Source: an uncultured Mailhella sp. (GTDB taxonomy: Bacteria; Desulfobacterota; Desulfovibrionia; Desulfovibrionales; Desulfovibrionaceae). Taken from it: DNA of 18,292 nucleotides. Below the pieces are notes generated by a model, which saw only the letters and a list, made by a program, of their open reading frames with translations, made no database searches and was not told the origin of the DNA. The stretch spans positions 1-18,292 of the forward strand of contig CAOMFZ010000020.1 in assembly GCA_948482415.1 (NCBI GenBank), in the 5' to 3' direction. Of the stretch, positions 1 through 7,597 are shown piece after piece (the stretch's first letter is position 1; each line of letters begins with the position of its first letter). The translations under genes and the position numbers were made by a program.

Positions 1-89
1 GGCGAAGAATGAGCCTTACAGAACTGGACAGCAGAGCTAAAGTTTTCCCCCTGCAAAAAAAACTCCTAATGTTAAGTGAAAATGCTCTA
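1..89 (+). repeat. Dispersed MITE-like repeat, partial copy R1
   Basis: This is the right-hand part of the repeat family also seen at 7220-7456, 9728-9932 and 18181-18292. It shares the block TGGACAGCAGAG followed by TAAAG, TTTTCCCCCTGCA, and the terminal ATGCTCTA at 82-89 with the copy ending at 9932. The left end lies outside the window. It contains no coding sequence that I can support. Confidence 0.6.
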
Positions 90-116
90 GCAGTTATAAA
101 AATCTATTTTATACAT

Positions 117-170
117 TCCTGCATTTTGGTAGGAAAGAGTTTTTAATCCTACCAAAATGTAGGATTTTTT
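117..170 (+). terminator. Intrinsic terminator upstream of glnN
   Basis: An 18-bp stem (117-134 with 147-164, one G-U pair, otherwise complementary) has a 12-nt loop and is followed directly by six T (165-170). This is a textbook rho-independent terminator reading in the plus direction. It most likely ends transcription from a gene left of the window, with repeat R1 lying between that gene and its terminator. A leader attenuator for glnN is possible but less likely. Confidence 0.8.
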
Positions 171-310
171 ATGCATTTTCAGTGCCCGCAAAAGAGAAAA
201 ATAAAAATATTATTTTGTTATTTTAGTATATTATAAAATATTTTTGCTCGTCGCGCATGTTTTGCATACTTTTTGCTGAATAGTGAAAAAAGATTGAAAC
301 AGCAAAATGC
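171..310 (+). promoter_or_regulatory. AT-rich leader of glnN, promoter not resolved
   Basis: This non-coding stretch must hold the glnN promoter, because a strong terminator lies just upstream. I see only weak sigma-70-like matches, such as TTGTTA at 215-220 with TATTTT at 239-244 (18-nt spacer). A sigma-54-like string at 251-266 has TTGCA at the right spacing but lacks the near-invariant GG of the -24 element. No riboswitch fold is recognisable to me. Confidence 0.3.
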
Positions 311-317
311 AAAGGAG
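311..317 (+). promoter_or_regulatory. Ribosome binding site that sets the glnN start
   Basis: AAAGGAG at 311-317 lies 7 nt before the ATG at 325. The longer reading frame from ATG 307 would place this Shine-Dalgarno inside the coding sequence, and ATG 319 would be only 1 nt from it. The start at 325 is therefore preferred. Confidence 0.75.
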
Positions 318-324
318 CATGAAA

Positions 325-2508
325 ATGGAAAATGCAAGAATTGCGCTCAAAAAAGATATGGCAATGCAGCCACAGCCTGCACCTGTCCATGAATTTTATT
401 CACCAGGCAAAGTATACGGTAAAAATGTCTTTAGTTTAAAAGTTATGCAAGAACGGCTGCCAAAACAAGTTTTTAATCGTCTGGAAAACGTTATTAAAAC
501 AAACGGTTCTTTGGCAGAAGGTGATGCGGATATTATTGCCAGTGCAATGAAAGACTGGGCAATTGAAAATAATGCCACGCACTATACACATTGGTTTCAG
601 CCTATGACAGGCGTCACAGCAGAAAAACATGACGCATTTTTTGTGCCGTCTTCCAACCATAATGACGGCAATTTGCTCAATGAATTTTCAGGTAAAATGC
701 TCATAAAGGGCGAACCTGACGCATCTTCCTTTCCGTCAGGCGGTATCCGCTCCACTTTTGAAGCCCGCGGCTATACAGCCTGGGACCCCACCAGTCCTGT
801 TTTTTTATTGGAAAACAGCCATGGCAAAACCCTGTATGTTCCCAGTATTTTTATTTCCTATACAGGCGAATCTTTAGACCGCAAAACGCCGCTCCTTCGC
901 TCAACAGAAGCGGTATCCAAACAGGCTTTAAGAATTTTGCGTTTATTTGGCAATACCACAGCCACCAATGTCAATGCCATGGTAGGTATTGAGCAGGAAT
1001 ATTTTTTAATTGACAAGCGTTTTCTTGCGCTTCGTGATGACCTGAAACTGTGCGGACGTTCCCTTTACGGCGCAATGTCTGACAAGGGACAGGAATTGGA
1101 AGACCATTATTTTGGTGCCATTAATGAACGTGTGCTTTCCTTTATGGCTGATGTGGAAAAACAAATGTTTGAGCTTGGTATTCCCGCCAAAACCCGCCAT
1201 AATGAAGTAGCTCCGGCACAATTTGAATTGGCACCTGTTTTTGAACCTGCAAACCTTGCCATTGACCACAATATGCTGACTATGCAGATTTTGCGGACAA
1301 CAGCAGAAAAGCACGGTTTTTATTGTTTACTCCATGAAAAACCTTTTGCCGGCGTCAATGGCTCCGGCAAGCACAATAACTGGTCTTTGTGTGATTCAGA
1401 GGGCAACAATTTACTGGACCCGGGCAATACTCCCATGGATAATGCGCAGTTTCTGGTCTTTTTGGCAGGCGTTCTCAAAGCTGTCCATGAACATGCTGTT
1501 CTGCTTCGTCTTGCAACCATCGGCGCAGGCAATGACCACAGACTGGGAGCCAATGAAGCACCTCCGGCAATTTTATCCGTTTTTCTCGGGGCACAGCTGA
1601 CATCTGTTATTGACAGCATTATCAATGATACGGAAGAAAACAGTGACTGGAAACAGGACATGCTGAAAATTGGCATCACCAGTTTGCCGCCGCTCCCCAG
1701 AGATTTTTCCGACAGAAACAGAACAAGTCCTTTTGCGTTTACCGGCAATAAATTTGAATTTCGTGCTGTAGGCTCTTCTGCTTCCTGTGCTCCTGCCAAT
1801 ATTGCGCTCAACACAGCCATGGCAAGCGCTTTGAGCGATATTGCCCTTATGCTTGAAACTGCCATTGCCGGCGGAAAAACCTTGACCCAGGCAGTCCATG
1901 AAACCCTGGTGACTGTCTTTAAAGAGCATTTGCCTGTTGTTTTCAACGGCAACGGCTACAGTGCAGAATGGCAGGCAGAGGCAAAACGGCGCGGCTTGCC
2001 CAATTATAAGGATTCCGTGAGCGTACTTGCCCATTACAGTGACAGTTCTGTGATGAATGTTTTGACACGGAATAATGTTCTTTCAGAACGGGAACTGCTT
2101 GCGCGCCAAGATATTTTATTTGAAAATTATATCCGGGATATCCATGTGGAAGTAAAATTAACGTCCAGCATAGGACGAAGCATGATTTTGCCTGCCTGTA
2201 TGCGCTGGCTGGATATGGCAGGAGCCTTGGCTTTAAACTCTGAAAAATTAGGACAACCCTCCAGCTTTGAAAAGAATTATTATCAAAAATTACAAAAGCT
2301 TGTGACAGAATTTTATGCCAGCCTGAATGATTTGGACGAAGAGCATAAAAAAACAGACGCTCTTACAGGTGCTCTTGTGCGGGCAGAAGCCACTCGAGAT
2401 AATTTAATTCCCCGTATGAATGCATGCAGAGCTTTGGCTGATCAGCTTGAAAAAATTGTTGATGACAGCTTGTGGGTATTGCCAAAATACAATGAAATGC
2501 TTTGGTAA
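325..2508 (+). CDS. glnN: Type III glutamine synthetase (GlnN)
   Basis: This cytoplasmic enzyme makes glutamine from glutamate, ammonium and ATP. The 727-residue length fits the large type III class (about 700-730) rather than the roughly 450-residue GlnA. Class features in the translation include NHNDGNLLNEFSGKML and FPSGGIRSTFEARGYTAWD in the N-terminal part, GIEQEYFLID (metal-binding Glu residues), the ATP-site motif KHNNWSLCD, and NRTSPFAFTGNKFEFRAVGS near the substrate-binding arginines. The C-terminal part is helical, as is usual for GSIII. An in-frame ATG at 307 exists, but AAAGGAG at 311-317 favours the ATG at 325. The gltB-type gene begins 22 nt downstream, so the two are probably one transcript coupling glutamine synthesis with glutamate synthase. 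I see no truncation or frameshift. Confidence 0.95.
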   Translation: MENARIALKKDMAMQPQPAPVHEFYSPGKVYGKNVFSLKVMQERLPKQVFNRLENVIKTNGSLAEGDADIIASAMKDWAIENNATHYTHWFQPMTGVTAEKHDAFFVPSSNHNDGNLLNEFSGKMLIKGEPDASSFPSGGIRSTFEARGYTAWDPTSPVFLLENSHGKTLYVPSIFISYTGESLDRKTPLLRSTEAVSKQALRILRLFGNTTATNVNAMVGIEQEYFLIDKRFLALRDDLKLCGRSLYGAMSDKGQELEDHYFGAINERVLSFMADVEKQMFELGIPAKTRHNEVAPAQFELAPVFEPANLAIDHNMLTMQILRTTAEKHGFYCLLHEKPFAGVNGSGKHNNWSLCDSEGNNLLDPGNTPMDNAQFLVFLAGVLKAVHEHAVLLRLATIGAGNDHRLGANEAPPAILSVFLGAQLTSVIDSIINDTEENSDWKQDMLKIGITSLPPLPRDFSDRNRTSPFAFTGNKFEFRAVGSSASCAPANIALNTAMASALSDIALMLETAIAGGKTLTQAVHETLVTVFKEHLPVVFNGNGYSAEWQAEAKRRGLPNYKDSVSVLAHYSDSSVMNVLTRNNVLSERELLARQDILFENYIRDIHVEVKLTSSIGRSMILPACMRWLDMAGALALNSEKLGQPSSFEKNYYQKLQKLVTEFYASLNDLDEEHKKTDALTGALVRAEATRDNLIPRMNACRALADQLEKIVDDSLWVLPKYNEMLW

Positions 2509-2530
2509 ACTTGAAAATAAAGGAAAAAAT

Positions 2531-5500
2531 ATGCTTAACCATATCGGTTTATTCAACCCCCATATGGGGCATGATGCCTGTGGTGTTGGCTTTATCGCGA
2601 AAATTAATGCTGAACCCGGTCATGATTTAGTTCTGCAGGCTGTACAGGCTTTAGGAAATATGGCGCACCGCGGAGGCTCAGGTTCCGGACTTCCAACCCC
2701 TGACGGTGCAGGAATTTTATTTGCCATGCCGCAGGAATTTATGAGAAAAATATGGCAGACAGACTGTCCTCATTTCCCGGAACAGGTCATTGTCGGGCAG
2801 ATTTTCTTTCCGCAGACAAGAGAGCTGGACGCACAAATTGAAACCATTATGCAGGAAACACTGGCAAAACACCATTTCAATGTGCTTGCCTGGCGTACCG
2901 TGCCCATTAATACGGCCTGCATTGAAAGTGAAGAAATAAAACAGCACTTGCCGTATTTTCGGCAAATACTTCTGGCTGACAGCCTGACAAAGGCAAAGGG
3001 CACCCCCTCGTCTGTGCGAGAACTTGAACGGCGTTTATTTACTGCACGGCGCAATATCGAATATGAAATCACCAGACAGACAGCATTGACTCCCTATGAT
3101 TTTCATATTGTCAGCTTGTCTTCCCAGACAATTACCTATAAAGGGCTTATTCACGGCGGAAAGATTGCAGATTTTTATTGTGACTTGCTGGACCTGGATT
3201 TTAAAACACATTTTGCCGTTTTCCATGAGCGCTACAGCACCAATACAACCCCTGCATGGCATTTAGCCCAGCCATTCAGAACCCTTGCCCACAATGGAGA
3301 AATCAATACGCTGAGCAGCAATCTTTTCAACATGAAAATGCGTGAAGCAGATTTGGAGTCTCCTTTATACGGAGAAAATATCCGCTTTTTAAAGCCCCTT
3401 GTTTCCTCCAATGGCAGTGATTCTGCCGCTCTTGACAATATTTTTGAGCTGTTATACCAAAGCGGACGTTCCCTTTGTCATACTGCCATGATGCTGCTGC
3501 CGGAACCCTTCGGCGCAAAGTATATTATGGGACAGGGCAAGCGTTCTTTTTATGAATACCATGCCGCCCTGATGGAGGCCTGGGACGGTCCTGCGGCACT
3601 TGTATTCACTAACGGCAGACAGCTTGGAGCAAGTCTTGACAGAAACGCTCTTCGTCCCTGCCGCTATACCATTACCAAAGACGGCTTGATTGTGCTTGCG
3701 TCTGAAAGCGGCGTACTCAATATTCCTGCAAAAAATATTTTAAAACGCGGCCGTCTGCGCCCACGCAAAATGCTCATGGTGGATTTTGAGCAAAAAAGGA
3801 TTATTACCGATACCGAATGTAAAAATGCTGTTATTTATTCAGCCCCTTATATTCGCTGGATAAAGGAAAAAGGCATAACGCTTGCGGATTTTTATTTGCC
3901 CGCACAGACATATGGACAAAAAAATTCCTTGCTGCAAGAGCAATTTTTATTTGGCATGAGTGCTGATGAAATTGAAGAAATGCTCAAACCCATGATGAAA
4001 AATGCACAGGAGCCGGTGGCAAGCATGGGAATTGATATTCCTCTTGCTGTCTTATCACAAAAACCGCAACTTTTATTCAATTACTTAAAACAGCGTTTTG
4101 CCCAAGTAACCAATCCGCCTATTGACCCTTTGCGTGAAAGCATGGTTATGTCTTTGACCGGATTTTTAGGCAGACGGAAAAACCTTTTGGAAGAAAACGC
4201 TGACCAGTATGCATTATTAAGGCTTTCTCATCCTGTTTTGCGCAAAGAAGATATTTTAAAATTACAATATTCTGAAAAAGAACAGGTGAAAAGCGTTGTT
4301 CTGGATATGCTTTTTGATATTTCGGAAATTGACCCGTATCATCTGGAACTGGATAAAGATACAGCAGGACGTGCCCTTGAGAAAGGACTGAAAATTTTAT
4401 TGCAGGAAGCAAAAAAGGCAGTGCTTGGCGGAGCAACAATTTTAATCCTTTCTGATAAAAATGCCAGCCGGGGTTTTGCTCCCATTCCTTCCCTGCTTGC
4501 AGTTTCTGCCGTCCACCATTATTTGCTGCAAAATAATTTACGGCAGTTATGCAGTCTTGTTGCGGACAGCGGAGAAATCAGGGACTCCATGCAAACAGCA
4601 CAGCTCCTTGCTTTTGGTGCCAGTGCCGTGCATCCTCGGCTCGCGTTTAATGTCATTGAAAAATTGACCCTTGCCCAGGAATTTACCGGCAAGACTTCCC
4701 AAAATGAACAGCTTTCTCAAAATATCAATAATTATATTACAGCCTTACAAAAAGGATTAATGAAAGTATGTTCCCGCATGGGTATTTCTGTTTTGCGCAG
4801 TTTTATTGGCGGACAGCTTTTTGAAGCAGTGGGCTTTGGCGAAAAGCTTGTCAATACCTATTTTTGCGGGCTGACAAGCAAAATCGGCGGCATTGGGCTG
4901 GAACACATTGCCGCAGACACCCTTGCCCGTCATTTCAAAGCTTTCTTTTATCTGGACGGCATAACAGGTCCTGAACAATACGGCACCTATAAATTCCGTA
5001 AAAACGGCGAAAAACATTTATGGACAGGAAAAGCAATTTCTTCCCTGCATAAGGCTGTGCGTGAAAATAATTATACTGCCTTTAAAGAATATGCAAAAGA
5101 AAGCAATGAAGCAGATACGCCTGTTACGCTGCGTTCTTTATTCAGTTTTAAGCCACAGCAAGCTGTGCCTCTTGCTGAAGTGGAACCGGCTGAAAATATC
5201 TTACGGCATTTCGTCGGAGCCGCCATGAGTTTTGGCTCTATCAGCAAAAATGCCCATGAAGCCATTGCCATTGCTTTTAACCGCATTGGCGGTCGCTCCA
5301 ACTGCGGAGAAGGCGGTGAGAAAAAAGAACGTTCCCGCATTTTGGAAAACGGCGATTGTGCAAAATCAAAAATACGGCAAGTTGCATCCGGCCGTTTTGG
5401 GGTGACAGCTGAATATTTATGTGATGCCGAAGAGATACAAATTAAAATGGCACAGGGAGCTAAGCCGGGTGAAGGAGGGCAATTGCCTGCCCATAAGGTT

Positions 5501-7165
5501 TTGCCGCAAATTGCAGAAGTACGGCATACCATTGCCGGTGTAACCCTTATTTCTCCCCCGCCTCACCATGATATTTATTCTATTGAGGATTTGGCACAGC
5601 TTATTTATGATTTACGGCGATTAAACAAGCATGCAAAAATTTCAGTCAAACTTGTTTCAGGAACCAATGTGGGAACTATTGCTTCCGGAGTGGCTAAGGC
5701 TGGAGCAGACAGTATTGTTATTTCCGGGCATGACGGCGGAACAGGGGCATCATTGCGCACGGCGATTTCCTATGTTGGCTTGCCCTGGGAACTGGGACTT
5801 GCAGAAGCCCATGCCGCTCTTATCCATAATCAGCTTCGCAGTCGAGTTACCCTGCAAACAGACGGACAGCTTCGTACAGGCAAGGACCTTGTTATTGCAA
5901 GTATTTTGGGAGCAGAAGAATTTGCCTTTGGCACAGGCTTGCTGGTAGCCATGGGCTGCTGCCTTTTGCGGGTTTGCCACCTTGGTACCTGTTCTGTGGG
6001 CATTGCAGCCCAAGATGAAAAACTGTGCAGTAAATTCAAAGGCAGTCCTGACCATGTGGAACGGTATCTGCGTTTTCTTGCTGAAGATTTTCGCGAAGAA
6101 ATGGCAAAGCTTGGCGTTCGCTCCCCGCAGGAACTCACGGGACGAACAGATTTGCTTTATGTGGATACTGCAAAATTTGTCAATGATACCTCTTCCCTTT
6201 TCAGCAATCATGCTGCATTATGGCAAAGCAAACTTAAAAGTCTGCATTTTGATAACCTGTTATATTCTCTGCCTTATATTCCACATCCTGTTCAAAAACC
6301 TGACATATTTAAGGATACAAGTCTTGAAGCGGAAATGAATTCCCATATTTTGCAGGAATTGAAAAATCTGCATGCTGCTTCTTATTCCGGAAAAATTAAA
6401 AATACAGACAGGAGCACCTGCACACGTCTTGCAGGAGAAATTTTGCAGCAGTTCAAGGATAATTTGCCGGAAAAATGCGTTTCTGTTTCCTTGAGCGGAA
6501 ATGCAGGGCAAAGCTTTGGCGCTTTTATCACCAAAGAAATTCTTCTTACCCTGAAAGGCGACGCCAACGACTATGTGGGCAAGGGTTTATCCGGCGGAAC
6601 TATTGCCATTAGTCCGTATACATTTGAAAGCGATGTTTTCGCAGAACAAACGGCAATAGGCAATGTTGCTCTTTATGGAGCCACAAAAGGCGAACTCTTT
6701 GCGGCAGGTTCAGCAGGAGAACGCTTTGCTGTGCGCAACAGCGGAGCCAATGCTGTTGTGGAAGGCGTCGGCGACCATGCCTGTGAATATATGACAGGCG
6801 GCATTGTGGTCGTGCTCGGACAAACAGGATATAACTTTGGTGCAGGCATGAGCGGCGGCATTGCCTATGTTTACGACAGAAGCGAAACATTTTCCACGCT
6901 TTGCAGTATGGAAGCCCTTGATATTGAAAGTGTCTGGCAGACAGAAGATGTGAAAAATCTCCGTTCATTGCTGGAAAAACATGTACACTATACAGACAGT
7001 GCCTTGGCAAAATTCATTTTGAATAATTGGCAGACACAGGTTTCCTTTTTCTTGAAGGCAATTCCTCTGGAATACAAAAAAGCTCTGCTGCGAAGCAAAA
7101 ACGCAGAAAATCATCAGGCAGAAAGTGTTTCCGGCACAGAAGAAGTATTCCCTGTTCACGCTTAA
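2531..7165 (+). CDS. gltB: Glutamate synthase large subunit (GltB-type GOGAT)
   Basis: The 1544-residue protein moves the glutamine amide to 2-oxoglutarate, giving two glutamates. The order is class II glutamine amidotransferase (catalytic Cys17 in DACGVGF, after a short propeptide to be removed), central domain, FMN-binding synthase domain (about 870-1240, with SFGSISKNAHEAIA, KPGEGGQLPAHKV and SGHDGGTGAS), a 3Fe-4S site (Cys1143, Cys1149, Cys1154 in CCLLRVCHLGTCSVG) and a C-terminal GXGXG beta-helix. The frame is open from 2420 inside glnN, but AGGA at 2521-2524 sits 6 nt before ATG 2531, and that start gives the expected short propeptide. No gltD follows, so the electron donor (NADPH via a distant GltD, or ferredoxin) is unresolved. 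The cluster motif reads HLGTCS where many family members have HLNTCP. Confidence 0.95.
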   Translation: MLNHIGLFNPHMGHDACGVGFIAKINAEPGHDLVLQAVQALGNMAHRGGSGSGLPTPDGAGILFAMPQEFMRKIWQTDCPHFPEQVIVGQIFFPQTRELDAQIETIMQETLAKHHFNVLAWRTVPINTACIESEEIKQHLPYFRQILLADSLTKAKGTPSSVRELERRLFTARRNIEYEITRQTALTPYDFHIVSLSSQTITYKGLIHGGKIADFYCDLLDLDFKTHFAVFHERYSTNTTPAWHLAQPFRTLAHNGEINTLSSNLFNMKMREADLESPLYGENIRFLKPLVSSNGSDSAALDNIFELLYQSGRSLCHTAMMLLPEPFGAKYIMGQGKRSFYEYHAALMEAWDGPAALVFTNGRQLGASLDRNALRPCRYTITKDGLIVLASESGVLNIPAKNILKRGRLRPRKMLMVDFEQKRIITDTECKNAVIYSAPYIRWIKEKGITLADFYLPAQTYGQKNSLLQEQFLFGMSADEIEEMLKPMMKNAQEPVASMGIDIPLAVLSQKPQLLFNYLKQRFAQVTNPPIDPLRESMVMSLTGFLGRRKNLLEENADQYALLRLSHPVLRKEDILKLQYSEKEQVKSVVLDMLFDISEIDPYHLELDKDTAGRALEKGLKILLQEAKKAVLGGATILILSDKNASRGFAPIPSLLAVSAVHHYLLQNNLRQLCSLVADSGEIRDSMQTAQLLAFGASAVHPRLAFNVIEKLTLAQEFTGKTSQNEQLSQNINNYITALQKGLMKVCSRMGISVLRSFIGGQLFEAVGFGEKLVNTYFCGLTSKIGGIGLEHIAADTLARHFKAFFYLDGITGPEQYGTYKFRKNGEKHLWTGKAISSLHKAVRENNYTAFKEYAKESNEADTPVTLRSLFSFKPQQAVPLAEVEPAENILRHFVGAAMSFGSISKNAHEAIAIAFNRIGGRSNCGEGGEKKERSRILENGDCAKSKIRQVASGRFGVTAEYLCDAEEIQIKMAQGAKPGEGGQLPAHKVLPQIAEVRHTIAGVTLISPPPHHDIYSIEDLAQLIYDLRRLNKHAKISVKLVSGTNVGTIASGVAKAGADSIVISGHDGGTGASLRTAISYVGLPWELGLAEAHAALIHNQLRSRVTLQTDGQLRTGKDLVIASILGAEEFAFGTGLLVAMGCCLLRVCHLGTCSVGIAAQDEKLCSKFKGSPDHVERYLRFLAEDFREEMAKLGVRSPQELTGRTDLLYVDTAKFVNDTSSLFSNHAALWQSKLKSLHFDNLLYSLPYIPHPVQKPDIFKDTSLEAEMNSHILQELKNLHAASYSGKIKNTDRSTCTRLAGEILQQFKDNLPEKCVSVSLSGNAGQSFGAFITKEILLTLKGDANDYVGKGLSGGTIAISPYTFESDVFAEQTAIGNVALYGATKGELFAAGSAGERFAVRNSGANAVVEGVGDHACEYMTGGIVVVLGQTGYNFGAGMSGGIAYVYDRSETFSTLCSMEALDIESVWQTEDVKNLRSLLEKHVHYTDSALAKFILNNWQTQVSFFLKAIPLEYKKALLRSKNAENHQAESVSGTEEVFPVHA

Positions 7166-7176
7166 AAATGCTGTTA

Positions 7177-7218
7177 ATATAAAAATCTTACAGGAAAATT
7201 CTTGTAAGATTTTTATAT
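7177..7218 (+). terminator. Terminator hairpin after gltB
   Basis: A perfect 16-bp stem (7177-7192 with 7203-7218) encloses a 10-nt loop and lies 11 nt past the gltB stop. The 3' arm ends in TTTTTATAT, serving as the U-rich tract. The stem is AT-rich but long. Being nearly symmetric, it may also work on the other strand. Confidence 0.7.
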
Positions 7219-7219
7219 C

Positions 7220-7456
7220 TAAAGCATTTCCGAAAAATCTTGATAATTTTGCAGGGGAAAAACTTTTCGTAAAAGTTTCTTCCCCTGCACTCCTTTACAA
7301 AACTTTTTAAAATAAATTTCCCAAGAACAACAAGAAACGACATAATAAACAAAACCGTTATAGACAACGTTCATAACGGTTTTGCGTGTAGGGGGTTTTG
7401 AGGGAAATAATTTCCCCAAAAGAAAATAAATTGCAAGTATTTCCGGAAAAGCTCTA
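7220..7456. mobile_element. MITE-like repeat R2 (237 bp, TA-bounded)
   Basis: The terminal inverted repeats are TAAAGCATTTCCG on the left and the complement of TAGAGCTTTTCCGGAAA on the right, each ending in TA. Inside, 7250-7289 is a hairpin of TGCAGGGGAAAAACTTTT against its complement, with one mismatch and a 2-nt loop. It is followed by CTCCTTTACAAAACTTTTTAAA, which reappears inverted at about 9771-9797 in copy R4. No reading frame of note is present, so it would have to be moved in trans. Together with R3 it fills the 432-nt gap between gltB and the regulator. Confidence 0.6.
7350..7384. repeat. Hairpin inside R2
   Basis: CAAAACCGTTAT at 7350-7361 pairs exactly with 7373-7384 across an 11-nt loop. 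Lying between convergent gltB (plus) and the sigma-54 activator (minus), it could help end transcription in either direction, though neither side has a convincing T-run. Confidence 0.5.
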
Positions 7457-7590
7457 GAGCATGTTCATATGACATTCGTAATAATTTATCATAAAAGTTA
7501 AAACGTTTTGAAAGGGGTCAAGGGGAAAACTTTTGGAAAAGTTTTCCCTTTGAAAAAAAATAATTCTGAATATTATCAGGAAATGCTCTA
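7455..7590. mobile_element. MITE-like repeat R3 (136 bp), abutting R2
   Basis: It is bounded by TAGAGCAT (7455-7462) and its exact complement ATGCTCTA (7583-7590), with GGAAATGCTCTA at the right end. It contains a 12-bp hairpin (7523-7534 with 7537-7548) of the GGGAAAACTTTT type, a diverged form of the family core, preceded by GTTTTGAAAGGGG, which resembles GTTTTGTAAAGGGG in R4. The TA at 7455-7456 is shared with R2, so the two copies lie head to tail. Confidence 0.55.
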
Positions 7591-7597
7591 AAAAAGA

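Noticed and set aside
251..266. Sigma-54-like promoter TCGCGC-N5-TTGCA before glnN
   Set aside because: It matches 9 of 11 positions, but one of the two near-invariant G residues of the -24 element is missing, so it is not reported as a promoter.
1320..1952. Long minus-strand open frame of 210 codons within glnN
   Set aside because: It lies fully antisense to a strongly recognised enzyme, has no family features, and is explained by codon bias of the real gene.
2420..2530. Upstream extension of gltB overlapping glnN
   Set aside because: The extension adds residues ahead of the propeptide that are only the shifted frame of glnN, and a good Shine-Dalgarno precedes ATG 2531.
7523..7548. 12-bp hairpin as terminator of the sigma-54 activator gene
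   Set aside because: On the minus strand no T-run follows the stem; it is better explained as the core palindrome of repeat R3.
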